Shown here one piece after another: positions 8,714 through 17,475 of a stretch of DNA of 64,000 nt. The stretch comes from Methylobacterium fujisawaense (GTDB taxonomy: Bacteria > Pseudomonadota > Alphaproteobacteria > Rhizobiales > Beijerinckiaceae), in the NCBI RefSeq assembly GCF_014138435.1, contig NZ_JACJIM010000003.1, forward strand, positions 372,001 through 436,000, read 5' to 3'. The stretch's first letter is position 1. The number at the start of each line of letters is the position of its first letter. A program made the position numbers and the translations under genes. The notes under the pieces were generated by a model. The model did no database searches. It was not told the origin of the DNA and worked only from the letters and a program-made list of their open reading frames with translations.

Positions 8714-8877
8714 ACAGACCGGCCGCATGCGCCCTGAGCATCGCGGCGCCATGCCCATGCATGGGCCGCGGGGCCAGGTGCCGGTGTATGTGCGCTCGCG
8801 CACGGCTCTCGCGGCCCGAGAACCGGTCGCCGGTTTCGAGGCTAGGTCGGCACGCTCGTGGGGCCTAGACCGGCGCC

Positions 8878-10350
8878 ATGCCGAAGCCTTCCGAGACGCG
8901 CCGCCCGCTGGTCCTCGCCGCGGTGATGGCGGCGATGTTCATGATCGCCATCGAGGCGACGATCGTCTCGACGGCGATGCCGCAGATCGCCGGACAGCTC
9001 GGCGACCTCCACCTCTACGCCTGGGTGTTCGCCTCCTTCCTGCTGACCCAGACGGCCACCACGGTGGTGTTCGGCAAGCTGTCGGACCTCTACGGGCGCC
9101 GGCCGGTGCTGCTGTTCGGCATCGCGGTGTTCCTCGCGGGCTCCCTGCTGTGCGGGCTCGCGTGGTCGATGCCCTCGCTGATCCTGTTCCGCCTCGTGCA
9201 GGGCGTCGGCGCGGGGGCGATCCAGCCGGTGAGCCTGACCGTCGTCGGGGACCTGTATTCGGCCCGCGAGCGCGGCCGGGTCCAAGGCTTCCTCGCCAGT
9301 GTCTGGGGGATCTCGTCGGTGGCCGGGCCGCTGGTCGGCGGCCTGATCATCGGCCATCTGAGCTGGCCGTGGATCTTCTGGATCAACCTGCCGATCGGCG
9401 TGATCGCGGCCGGCCTGTTCCTGCGCTTCCTCCACGAGGGCGTCGAGCGCCGCAGCCGCCAGATCGACGTGATCGGCGCGGCCCTGTTCACCGCGGCCAT
9501 CGCGGCGCTGATGCTCGCGCTGACCGAGGCCGGTGAATCGGCCGAAGCGGCCCTGTGGCCGGCGCTGGCCTTCGTGGTGGCCGCGATCCTGTTCGTCGTC
9601 CAGGAGCGGCGTGCCCCGGACCCGATGCTCGACATCCAGCTGTGGATGCAGCGCCCCATCGCGACGGCCAACACCGCGACGCTGCTCTCCGGCATGACGG
9701 TGATCGGGCTCACGGCGTTCCTGCCGATGTACGTTCAGGGCGTGCTGCGGCAATCGCCCCTGATCGCCGGCCTGACGCTGACCCTGATGGTGCTCGGCTG
9801 GCCGATCGGCGCCACCACGGCGGCGCGCAGCTTCGTGCGGTTCGGCCTGCGCCCGATCCTGCTGGTCGGCGCGACCCTCCTGCCCCTCGGCGCGATCGCC
9901 TTCGTGGCGCTCGGGCCGGATACATCCCCCGTGGTGGCGGCCTGCGGCTCCGTGGTGATGGGGCTCGGCATGGGCTTCCTGTCCACCGCCGCCATCGTGA
10001 TCATCCAGGACAGCGTCGCCTGGGCGCAGCGCGGGGCGGCGACGGCCTCGAACATCTTCTCGCGCAATCTCGGCTCGACCCTCGGCGCCACCGTGCTGGG
10101 CGCCGTGCTGAACTACCGGCTGGCGCACCCGTCGAGCGGCCCGGCGGTGAATTCCGACCAGCTCCGCCGCCTGCTCGACGATCCCGGCAGCCTCGGCGCC
10201 GGCGGCGAAGCCATCCGGCACGGGCTGCAGCACGCGCTGCACGGCACGTTCTGGACGGTTTTCGTCGTGGCGGTGCTGACGCTGCTCCTGTCGCTCCTCG
10301 TTCCGCGGGTGGCGATCTCGGACCGTCCGCGCGAACTCGCCGTGGAGTAG
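8878..10350 (+). CDS. MFS drug-efflux transporter, DHA2 (EmrB/QacA) family, 14 TM
   Basis: A 490-residue transporter with about 14 membrane segments. It shows the DHA2 signatures: an early ATIVSTAMPQIAGQLG segment, KLSDLYGRRPVL in loop 2-3, LIFRLVQGVGAGAIQP in TM4 and GPLVGGLIIGHLSWPWIFWIN in motif C. These are proton-driven exporters of hydrophobic drugs or dyes. No HlyD/EmrA adaptor is adjacent, so it probably works alone at the inner membrane. ATG 8878 begins a short charged leader before TM1. Confidence 0.9.
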   Translation: MPKPSETRRPLVLAAVMAAMFMIAIEATIVSTAMPQIAGQLGDLHLYAWVFASFLLTQTATTVVFGKLSDLYGRRPVLLFGIAVFLAGSLLCGLAWSMPSLILFRLVQGVGAGAIQPVSLTVVGDLYSARERGRVQGFLASVWGISSVAGPLVGGLIIGHLSWPWIFWINLPIGVIAAGLFLRFLHEGVERRSRQIDVIGAALFTAAIAALMLALTEAGESAEAALWPALAFVVAAILFVVQERRAPDPMLDIQLWMQRPIATANTATLLSGMTVIGLTAFLPMYVQGVLRQSPLIAGLTLTLMVLGWPIGATTAARSFVRFGLRPILLVGATLLPLGAIAFVALGPDTSPVVAACGSVVMGLGMGFLSTAAIVIIQDSVAWAQRGAATASNIFSRNLGSTLGATVLGAVLNYRLAHPSSGPAVNSDQLRRLLDDPGSLGAGGEAIRHGLQHALHGTFWTVFVVAVLTLLLSLLVPRVAISDRPRELAVE

Positions 10351-10430
10351 CGGCGCAGCGCTCCGGCCGAACGACCGCATCTCCACAGCGGACCTTTGAC
10401 TGTCCTGCCGGAGCCCCCTAGCGTCCGGCC

Positions 10431-12131
10431 ATGCCCCTCGTGCCGCCCCCGCGCCCCGCAGCCCAGCCCGCGGCGGATATCCCGCCGACCCGGGTGCTCA
10501 ATGCCAACCAGCCCGAATGGTCGGTGGGAGAACTGGCCGGTGCCCTGAAACGCACGCTGGAGGACGCCTTCGGCCATGTCCGCCTGCGCGGCGAGATCTC
10601 GGGCTATCGCGGCCAGCACGGCTCGGGCCACGCCTATTTCTCCCTGAAGGACGGGCAGGCGCGGATCGACGCGGTGGTCTGGAAGGGTGTGTTCGGCCGT
10701 CTGCGCCAGCGCCCCCAGGAGGGGCTGGAGGTCGTCGCCACCGGTCGCATCACCACCTTTCCCGGGAAGTCTTCCTATCAGATCGTCATCGAGAACCTGG
10801 AGCCGGCGGGTCTCGGGGCCTGGATGGCTCTTTTGGAGGAGCGCAAGAAGCTGCTCGCCGCCGAGGGGCTGTTCGCCCCCGAGCACAAGCGGCCCATCCC
10901 CTACCTGCCGCGGGTCGTCGGCGTCGTCACTTCGCCGACCGGCGCGGTGATCCGCGACATCCTCCACAGGCTGGAGGACCGGTTCCCGCGGCCCGTCCTG
11001 GTCTGGCCGGTGCGGGTCCAGGGCGACGGCGCGGCCGAGGAGGTCGCGGCCGCGATCCGCGGCTTCAACGCACTTCCGGCGGGCGGCGCGATCCCGCGCC
11101 CGGACGTGCTGATCGTCGCCCGCGGCGGCGGCTCCATCGAGGATCTCTGGGCCTTCAACGAGGAATGCGTCGTCCGCGCCGCCTTCGAGAGCGCGATCCC
11201 GCTGATCTCGGCGGTCGGGCACGAGACCGACACCACGCTGATCGACTACGTGTCCGACCGCCGGGCGCCGACCCCGACGGGCGCCGCCGAGATGGCGGTG
11301 CCGGTCCGCGCCGACCTGATCGCCACGGTGGCGGACCTCTCCGCCCGTGGCAGAGGGGCGGTCGGGCGCCGGATCGACCGCGACCGGTCGGATCTGCGCG
11401 CCCTCGGACGCGCTCTGCCCAGCGCCGACGCCCTGCTGGCGGCCAAGCGCCAGCGGCTCGACCTCGCCGATGCGCGCCTCGCCCCGGCCCTCGCGGCGGG
11501 CGCCAGCCGCCATCGCGCGCGGCTCCAGCTCCTCCTCGACCGGATGGCCCGGCGCTCGCCCGACGTGGTCCTCGCCAACGCCCGCGCGCGGCTGGCGCGG
11601 ATCGACCACCGGCCGCTCAATGCCCTGCGCAACGACGTCCAGCGCAAGGGCGAAGCCCTGATCCAGCTCGGGCGGCGCCTCGTCGTCGCGCGGGAGGCCG
11701 GCCTGGAACGGGCCCGGGCGCTGCAGGCGCGCCACACCGACCGCCTGCACGCGCTGTCGGAGCGCCTCGCCCAGGCCGGGGCGCGCAGCATCGAGCGCCG
11801 CCGCGACCGTCTGGACGGGTTGGCGGGCCTGCTCGGTTCGCTCAGCTACCGCGCCGTGCTCGACCGCGGCTACGTGCTGGTGCGCGATGCCGCGGGGCTG
11901 CCGATGCGCCGGGCCGCGGATGCGGCGGCGGCCACCCGCCTCAGTCTGCAATTCGCCGACGGGACCGTGACGGCCGTGCCCGACGGGACGGCCGATCCGT
12001 CTGGGACGTCCGATCCATCCCCGTCGGCGAAGCCCGCGCGTCGCGGCGGCGCGGCCTCGCCGGCAACGTCGGGCAGGCGGACCGGTACGCGCCCTGCCCC
12101 GACGCGGCAGGGCTCGCTGTTCGACGCCTGA
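10431..12131 (+). CDS. xseA: Exodeoxyribonuclease VII large subunit
   Basis: Nuclease subunit that with XseB degrades single-stranded DNA. The 566-residue protein has an N-terminal OB fold (about 20-125; GEISGYRGQHGSGHAYFSLKD), the catalytic domain with the VGVVTSPTGAVIRDI and ARGGGSIEDLWAFNEE motifs and the SAVGHETDTTLIDYVSDRRAPTP segment (written here only as the conserved region at residues about 255-285), a long coiled-coil domain and a C-terminal segment. It ends in an unusual Pro/Ser/Thr-rich tail of about 50 residues. xseB is not in the window. Confidence 0.93.
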   Translation: MPLVPPPRPAAQPAADIPPTRVLNANQPEWSVGELAGALKRTLEDAFGHVRLRGEISGYRGQHGSGHAYFSLKDGQARIDAVVWKGVFGRLRQRPQEGLEVVATGRITTFPGKSSYQIVIENLEPAGLGAWMALLEERKKLLAAEGLFAPEHKRPIPYLPRVVGVVTSPTGAVIRDILHRLEDRFPRPVLVWPVRVQGDGAAEEVAAAIRGFNALPAGGAIPRPDVLIVARGGGSIEDLWAFNEECVVRAAFESAIPLISAVGHETDTTLIDYVSDRRAPTPTGAAEMAVPVRADLIATVADLSARGRGAVGRRIDRDRSDLRALGRALPSADALLAAKRQRLDLADARLAPALAAGASRHRARLQLLLDRMARRSPDVVLANARARLARIDHRPLNALRNDVQRKGEALIQLGRRLVVAREAGLERARALQARHTDRLHALSERLAQAGARSIERRRDRLDGLAGLLGSLSYRAVLDRGYVLVRDAAGLPMRRAADAAAATRLSLQFADGTVTAVPDGTADPSGTSDPSPSAKPARRGGAASPATSGRRTGTRPAPTRQGSLFDA

Positions 12132-12180
12132 GACCACGGCCGGAGCGGGTGCGGGACTGGGCCGCGTTCCGGCTCGCGTC

Positions 12181-12933
12181 TCAGCCGGGCTCCGGACCGA
12201 CCCGATAGTGATAGCGGTACAGTTCGCGCTCGAAGCCGAGGGCGCGGTAGAGCGCCCGCGCCGGCGTGTTCGCCGCGACGACCTGCAGGCAGGCCGCCCG
12301 GGCGCCCTCCGCCCTCCCCCAGCGCAGCAGCGCGGCCACGGCGCGCCGGGCATGGCCGCGGCCGCGCAGGGGTTCGGGGGTGGCCACCGCCTCGATCACC
12401 AGACAACCACCGTCGAGCACCCCGAAGGCGATCGCGCCGATCCCGCCCTCGGCCACGGCCGCCGCGAAGGCCCGCGGCAGGGACAGGGCGGCGACGGTGT
12501 CGCGGAAGACTTGCGCGGCTGCGGCGTCCGCATGGTTCACGGCATCGCGCACCGCCAGCCAGTCCTCACCGGGGACGGCGGCGACCGTCGCTGCCGGCTC
12601 AGGCACCGCCGGCAGGTCATCGAGCGCGCGGAGCAGCGTGCAGGTCTCGTCCACGACGGCGAAGTCCGCGTGGGACAGGAGCGGCTCCATCTGCGGGGCG
12701 ATCGCCGGAATCCGGAAGATCGCGCGCCGCCCCAGACGCTCGTAGATGGCGCGCGCGGCCTCGATGGCCGGTCCGGGCGCGCCGCTCCCCCGCATGGGGG
12801 TCACGGAATTCTGCCGCTTCGAACGCCCGCCCGCGGCGCGCAGCAGGTAGCCGTGGATCAGGAGTTCGCGCGGGCTCGGCCAGGCGTTGAGGCAGGCTTC
12901 TTCCACGCGCCAAGCCTGTTCAAGATCCGTCAC
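12181..12933 (-). CDS. GNAT N-acetyltransferase with degenerate N-terminal half
   Basis: A 250-residue protein whose C-terminal half is a GNAT fold: the acetyl-CoA pyrophosphate loop is RGRGHARRAVAALL and the closing strand/helix ANTPARALYRALGFE. The N-terminal half has a second, degenerate GNAT-like region (DFAVVDETCTLL), the arrangement seen in tandem-GNAT proteins. GTG 12933 has GGAG six bases upstream; the frame continues farther without a stop but into the divergent hydrolase promoter. Substrate unknown. Confidence 0.82.
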   Translation of the reverse strand: MTDLEQAWRVEEACLNAWPSPRELLIHGYLLRAAGGRSKRQNSVTPMRGSGAPGPAIEAARAIYERLGRRAIFRIPAIAPQMEPLLSHADFAVVDETCTLLRALDDLPAVPEPAATVAAVPGEDWLAVRDAVNHADAAAAQVFRDTVAALSLPRAFAAAVAEGGIGAIAFGVLDGGCLVIEAVATPEPLRGRGHARRAVAALLRWGRAEGARAACLQVVAANTPARALYRALGFERELYRYHYRVGPEPG

Positions 12934-13058
12934 CACGGTCTCCTCCGTATGCCCTGATCGCACGCCGTCCCGGCTTGACCGTTCGGTCCGGGGCAAAACG
13001 TCGGCCATGCGGCGTCGCGTACGCTTGAAGCACTCTGGCACCGCGCGATGTCTCCGCA

Positions 13059-14486
13059 ATGTCCGAACCTGAAGTCCTGTTCTGCCTTCACTTCCTGGGG
13101 GGCAGCGCCCGAAGCTGGGAGCCTTTGGCGCGTGCCCTCGCGGGGACGCCGCTGACATGTGTGCCGGTCGACTTGCCGGGCTTCGGCGATGCCGCCGGCA
13201 CGCCGGGCTATTCCGTCGCCGCGATGGCCGATCACGTGGCCGAATCCATCCGCGCGCGGGCTCCGGCCCGGTTCGGGATCGCCGGTCACAGCATGGGGGC
13301 CAAGGTCGCCTTGGCCTTGGCGCGCCGGGCCGAGGATGGCGAAGCGGGTCTGACCGGCCTCACCGATCTCATCCTGGTCTCCGGCTCGCCGCCGAGCCCG
13401 GAGCCGATCCCGGAGGACCGGCGCGCCGAGATGCTCGCCTGGATCGACGCGGATCCCGAGACGCGGCGGCGCGAGGCCCAGGCCTTCGTACGCGCGAATG
13501 TCGGCGACCGGCTGGACCCTGAGACCGAGGAACGGGCGGTAGCCGACGTCCTGCGGGCCGCGCCGGCCGCCTGGAAGGCTTGGCTCGAGGCGGGCGCCAA
13601 CGAGGATTGGTGCCGCCGCGTCGGCGTCCTGCGCACCCCGGCGCTGATTCTGGCCGGATCCGAGGACGCCGACCTCGGACCCGACGCGCAGCAGGCCCTG
13701 ACGGCGCCCCACCTCGCACATCATCGCCTCGTGACGGTCGACGGCGTCGGCCATCTCCTGCCGCTGGAGCGGCCGGCCGCCCTGGCCGACGGGCTGCGCG
13801 CCCATTTCGACGACCGGCCCCGCCGACCGGTTGAGGCGGCCCCGACGGTGGCGCCGGACTACGCGGCGCTGATCGCCTCCGAGCGGGTCAACGGCCGCCT
13901 GCGCCAGGCGCTCGCGGAGCGCGCCGCGCCGGACGACCCCGCCTATCGACCGGCGGCCCTCGACCCTGTGGAACTCGCGATCCTGCGGGCCGCCCTCGCC
14001 CGGGTGATGCCGGTGCCGCATCTCGATCTCGCGGCCCGCCTCGATCGGCGGCTGGCGTCCGGCGCCGGCGACGGCTGGCGCTTCTCGGCCCTACCGCCGG
14101 ACGCGGACGCCTACCGCGCCGCCCTGCGCACCCTGGATGCCGCCGCCCGGGCCGCGCAGGGCCGCCCGTTCACAACCCTCGACGCGCCACGGCAGGACGC
14201 GCTGCTCACCCTCTGCCAGCGTGGGGACCTGACGGTCCCGGACGCCCTCGGAGGCCGGCTCGACGCCGACCGGATGCGGTTCTGGTTCGAGGATCTCCGC
14301 GCCGACGCGGTGCGGCTCTGGCTCGGCCACCCGGCGGCGCTGGCGCGGATCGGCTTCTCGGGCATCGGTGCCGGCGGCGACCGGCCGGGAGAAATCGCCG
14401 ACGGCCTGCCGGGCTTCCACGCGGTCGGGCTCGACGCGCCGGAACCCTGGGAGCCCCAAACGCTGCAGACGGAGGCAGGACGATGA
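13059..14486 (+). CDS. Fusion: alpha/beta hydrolase plus gluconate 2-dehydrogenase subunit 3-like domain
   Basis: The 475-residue protein has two parts. Residues 1-255 form an alpha/beta hydrolase with a complete triad: S78 in GHSMG, an acid at D203 or D205 in GSEDADLG, and H232 in GVGHLLPLE. Residues about 265-465 resemble the gluconate 2-dehydrogenase subunit 3 family, the small partner of GMC flavoprotein dehydrogenases ([36 protein letters not shown]). The next gene, overlapping by ATGA, encodes that flavoprotein. Unlike usual subunit 3 proteins there is no Tat signal; the hydrolase occupies that end. A lactonase joined to a lactone-producing dehydrogenase is my inference. Confidence 0.8.
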   Translation: MSEPEVLFCLHFLGGSARSWEPLARALAGTPLTCVPVDLPGFGDAAGTPGYSVAAMADHVAESIRARAPARFGIAGHSMGAKVALALARRAEDGEAGLTGLTDLILVSGSPPSPEPIPEDRRAEMLAWIDADPETRRREAQAFVRANVGDRLDPETEERAVADVLRAAPAAWKAWLEAGANEDWCRRVGVLRTPALILAGSEDADLGPDAQQALTAPHLAHHRLVTVDGVGHLLPLERPAALADGLRAHFDDRPRRPVEAAPTVAPDYAALIASERVNGRLRQALAERAAPDDPAYRPAALDPVELAILRAALARVMPVPHLDLAARLDRRLASGAGDGWRFSALPPDADAYRAALRTLDAAARAAQGRPFTTLDAPRQDALLTLCQRGDLTVPDALGGRLDADRMRFWFEDLRADAVRLWLGHPAALARIGFSGIGAGGDRPGEIADGLPGFHAVGLDAPEPWEPQTLQTEAGR

Positions 14487-16030
14487 ATCTCGCGGGCATG
14501 CGGACCTACCGCGCGGACGACGTCGTCGATGCGGTCGTGGTGGGGACTGGCGCGGGCGGCGCGCCGCTCCTCGCGCGCCTCGCCGCCGCGGGCCTCAGGG
14601 TCGTGGCTCTGGAGGCCGGACCGAACTTCACGCCGGAGCGCTTCGCCTTCGACGAGACGCTGGCGGACGAGATCTACTGGACCGATGAGCGGCTGAGCGG
14701 CGGCGCGACCCCGGAGGCCTTCGGGGCGAACAACAGCGGCACGGGTGTCGGCGGCTCGACGCTGCACTGGGGTGCCTTCGTGCCCCGGGCCGACACCCGC
14801 GACCTCCGGCTCCATACGGAGACCGGCGAAGGCGTCGACTGGCCGCTGACCTACGAGGACCTGCTTCCGTTCTACGAGCGGGTGGAGCGGTTTCTCGGCG
14901 TGTCGGGCGCGCCGAGCTATCCGTGGGATGCCGGCCGGCGCTATCCCCTGCCCCCGGTCCCGCGGAATGGCCCGGCCGAGATCATGGCGCGGGCCTGCGA
15001 GGCCCGCGGCATCCGGTGGGCGGACGCGCCCGCCGCCGTGGTCTCCCAGGATTTCCAGTCCGAGGACGGACCCCGCCGCAACGCCTGCATCAATTGCGGT
15101 TTCTGCCACCAGGGTTGCCGCACGGGCGCCAAGGCGAGCATGGACGTGACCTACCTGCCGTACGCGGTGGCCCGCGGTGCCGAGATCCGGGCCGAGGCCT
15201 TCGTCCACGGCCTGGAGCGCGCTGCCGACGGCCGGGTCACCGGCGTGGTCTACCGCCAGGACGGCGAGGATCGCCGGCAGCGGTGCGGCGCCGTTTTCCT
15301 CTGTGCCGGGGCCGTCGAGACTCCGCGCCTGCTGCTCAATCTCGGGCTCGCCAATTCCAGCGGCCAGATCGGGCGCAACTACATGGGGCACGTGGCGACC
15401 CAGGTCTGGGGCACCTTCGACAACGAGGTCCGGATGAACCGGGGGTATCCGTCCTCGCTGATCACCGAGGATTTCATCCGCGCCGGCGCCGACTTCGCCG
15501 GCGGTTACCTCATCCAGAGCCTCGGCGTGGTGCCGGTGACCTTCGGCAATGCGGTAGCGCGGGGGCGCGGCCTGTGGGGGAAGCCGCTCCTCGACTACCT
15601 CGACCGCTACAACCGCCTCGCCGGCATCGGCATCAACGGCGAGACGCTGCCCTGCGACGCCAACGTGCTGACCCTCGCCGACGAGACCGACGCGCACGGG
15701 ATGCGCAAGGCCCATATCAGCTTCGGCTACGGCACCAACGAGGACCGCCTCAACGCGCATGCCACGAAGGTCATGCGCGGGCTCTGGGAGGAGGCGGGGG
15801 CCGAGGACATCTGGGTGCTGGAGCGCGTCGCCCACACGCTCGGGACCTGCCGGATGGGCCGCGACGGGTCGAGCGCCGTCGTCGATCCGCACGGCCGCAG
15901 CTTCGACATCGACAACCTGTGGATCTGCGACGGCTCGACCTTCCCGAGTTCGCTCGCGGCGAACCCGGCGCTGACCATCATGGCGCTCAGCCTGCGCAGT
16001 GCGGAGGCGTTCCTGGCCGGTCGGGCCTGA
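14483..16030 (+). CDS. GMC-family FAD dehydrogenase (gluconate/sugar dehydrogenase catalytic subunit type)
   Basis: A 515-residue FAD oxidoreductase of the glucose-methanol-choline family. The Rossmann motif GTGAGGAP is at 21-28; the C-terminal GMC region has HTLGTCRMG, the FAD/product segment VDPHGR and NPALTIMAL with the family catalytic His/Asn positions. A cysteine cluster at C202, C205, C208 and C212 matches the C-x5-C-x3-C spacing that binds an iron-sulfur cluster in bacterial FAD-glucose dehydrogenase (family knowledge). No signal peptide is visible and no cytochrome subunit is adjacent, so the electron acceptor and location are unclear. Overlaps the fused small subunit gene. Confidence 0.88.
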   Translation: MNLAGMRTYRADDVVDAVVVGTGAGGAPLLARLAAAGLRVVALEAGPNFTPERFAFDETLADEIYWTDERLSGGATPEAFGANNSGTGVGGSTLHWGAFVPRADTRDLRLHTETGEGVDWPLTYEDLLPFYERVERFLGVSGAPSYPWDAGRRYPLPPVPRNGPAEIMARACEARGIRWADAPAAVVSQDFQSEDGPRRNACINCGFCHQGCRTGAKASMDVTYLPYAVARGAEIRAEAFVHGLERAADGRVTGVVYRQDGEDRRQRCGAVFLCAGAVETPRLLLNLGLANSSGQIGRNYMGHVATQVWGTFDNEVRMNRGYPSSLITEDFIRAGADFAGGYLIQSLGVVPVTFGNAVARGRGLWGKPLLDYLDRYNRLAGIGINGETLPCDANVLTLADETDAHGMRKAHISFGYGTNEDRLNAHATKVMRGLWEEAGAEDIWVLERVAHTLGTCRMGRDGSSAVVDPHGRSFDIDNLWICDGSTFPSSLAANPALTIMALSLRSAEAFLAGRA

Positions 16031-16037
16031 GGATGCC

Positions 16038-16754
16038 TCAGCCCGAAGCGGCGCGCAGGTCCGCGAGCCCGTGCCGCTGCCGGCCCTCCCCGTCGAAATT
16101 CGACGGGTCCAGCCATGCGGCGAAGCCGGCGCGGACCCGCGGCCACTCCGCGGCGGTGATCGAGAACCACGCCGTGTCGCGGGAGCGGCCCTTCACCACG
16201 ACGGCGTTGCGGAAGATGCCCTCGAAGGTGAAGCCCAGCCGCAATGCCGCCGCCCGGGACGGGGCGTTGAGGCTGTCGCACTTCCACTCGTAGCGCCGGT
16301 AGCCGAGTTCGTCGAAGGCCCGGGCCATCATCAGCGCCATCGCCTCCGTGGCGGCGGGCGAGCGCTGCAGACGCGGCCCGAAATGGAGATGGCCGACCTC
16401 GATCACGCCGTTGCCCGGATCGATCCGGAGATACGAGGCGATCCCGAGCGCGTCGCCGCGCGCGGGATCGAGGATCGCGTAGAACAGCGGATCCTCGCTT
16501 GTCTGCTGGGTTTCCAGCCGCGCCCGGTAGGCCGCCGCGCTCTTTGGCATCTCGTCGCCGAGGTAGGTCCAGCCGCGCGTGTCGGGGGCAGCGCTGTAGG
16601 TCTCGAACAGGGCCTCGCCATGGGCGGCGGCGTCGAGCGGGACGAGCCGGCAGGTGCGGCCCTCCATCGGCGTCCGCGGCGGGCGCGGACGCGGGCTCCA
16701 GTCCGGCAGCGCCGGGCCGATGGGTTGGCCGAAGGCGTTGAGGCGCGCGCTCAC
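16038..16754 (-). CDS. GNAT acetyltransferase, RimJ/RimL type
   Basis: A 238-residue RimJ-like acetyltransferase. After a leader NAFGQPIGP typical of this branch come MEGRTCRLVPLD (strand 1), VIEVGHLHFGPRLQRSPAATEAM (acetyl-CoA site) and YRRYEWKCDSLNAPSRAAALRLGFTFEGIFR-type C-terminal strands, with R/Q-x-x-G replaced by LQRSPAA as in the family. Such proteins acetylate amino acids, peptides or antibiotics; substrate not predictable. GTG 16754 overlaps the stop of the upstream PaiB-like gene (GTGA), so the two are co-translated. Confidence 0.85.
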   Translation of the reverse strand: MSARLNAFGQPIGPALPDWSPRPRPPRTPMEGRTCRLVPLDAAAHGEALFETYSAAPDTRGWTYLGDEMPKSAAAYRARLETQQTSEDPLFYAILDPARGDALGIASYLRIDPGNGVIEVGHLHFGPRLQRSPAATEAMALMMARAFDELGYRRYEWKCDSLNAPSRAAALRLGFTFEGIFRNAVVVKGRSRDTAWFSITAAEWPRVRAGFAAWLDPSNFDGEGRQRHGLADLRAASG

Positions 16755-17377
16755 AGTCCGCTCCGCTCGGCGACCAGCCCGGCGAGACCCGCCTCGCCCT
16801 CGGCGCGCAACCCCGCGATGACCCCGTGTCGGTCGGCCTCGGGCCTGTTCTGGCTCATCTTCCACTTCCCCTCGATCCGCGTGATCGGAATCTCGATGCC
16901 GATGATTCCCCGGACCTGGGCGGCCACGAAGGGCTCCGGCGCGTCGGCCACCGCCCACGGCTCGGCCCGCGGCAACTCGCGCAGGGCGGTGAGGTCGGCG
17001 ATCTGGCGCCCGAGCCACTCCACATCCTCGATCACCTGCGGCCGGCCCCAGGCATGGACGGTGGCGTAGTTCCAGGTCGGGACGACGCGGCCGTGCTCGC
17101 GCTTGCTCGCGTACCAGCTCGGGGTGACGTAGCCCTGCGGCCCCTGGAACACGATCAGGCATTCCTCCACCGCGGCGAGATCCAGGCCCTGCGGGTTGGC
17201 GCGGGCGATATGCGCCCGCAGCACGCCGTGCGGCCCGGCCTCATCCAGCAGGAACGGGATCGGGTTCGCCGTCAGGCCGCCCGAGCCGGCCGTGATCAGC
17301 AGGCCGAGGGGATAGGCGCGGATCAGCGCGTGCTGAGCGGCGCGCGAATCGTCCCGGAAGTGAGGCGGCTGGTACAT
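16751..17377 (-). CDS. PaiB-like FMN-binding protein (negative regulator family)
   Basis: A 208-residue split-barrel flavin-binding protein of the PaiB family (FMN_bind_2). Recognisable segments: MYQPPHFRDD at the start, LGLLITAGSGGLTANPIPFLLD, the ARANPQ turn, GYVTPSWYASK, VVPTWNYATVHAWG and the C-terminal IEIPITRIEGKWKMSQNR, all diagnostic. In Bacillus, PaiB accompanies the acetyltransferase PaiA; here too an acetyltransferase follows in 4-base overlap. ATG 17377 is divergent from a MocR regulator 98 bases away, its likely controller. Confidence 0.92.
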   Translation of the reverse strand: MYQPPHFRDDSRAAQHALIRAYPLGLLITAGSGGLTANPIPFLLDEAGPHGVLRAHIARANPQGLDLAAVEECLIVFQGPQGYVTPSWYASKREHGRVVPTWNYATVHAWGRPQVIEDVEWLGRQIADLTALRELPRAEPWAVADAPEPFVAAQVRGIIGIEIPITRIEGKWKMSQNRPEADRHGVIAGLRAEGEAGLAGLVAERSGL

Positions 17378-17424
17378 GGGTCCGTCCTGCGGCGGTGATG
17401 CCCACGCGTGCTTGACCGTTCGGC

Positions 17425-17465
17425 GGTCCAGGCGAAAGGTCCAATTCTCGAACTGCGACTGGACC
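17425..17465. promoter_or_regulatory. Candidate MocR operator repeats
   Basis: In the 98-base gap between the divergent PaiB-like and MocR-type genes, GGTCCA occurs at 17425-17430 and again at 17438-17443, and its inverse TGGACC at 17460-17465. Direct plus inverted repeats of this kind in a shared promoter are the usual layout for MocR/PdxR regulators. The rightmost copy is only 10 bases from the regulator start, suggesting autoregulation. Confidence 0.5.
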
Positions 17466-17475
17466 AGTTTGCGCC

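Noticed and set aside
8842..10386. 514-residue minus-strand frame opposite the DHA2 transporter
   Set aside because: Rich in His, Arg, Gln and Asp with no motif; exact shadow of the 14-segment transporter.
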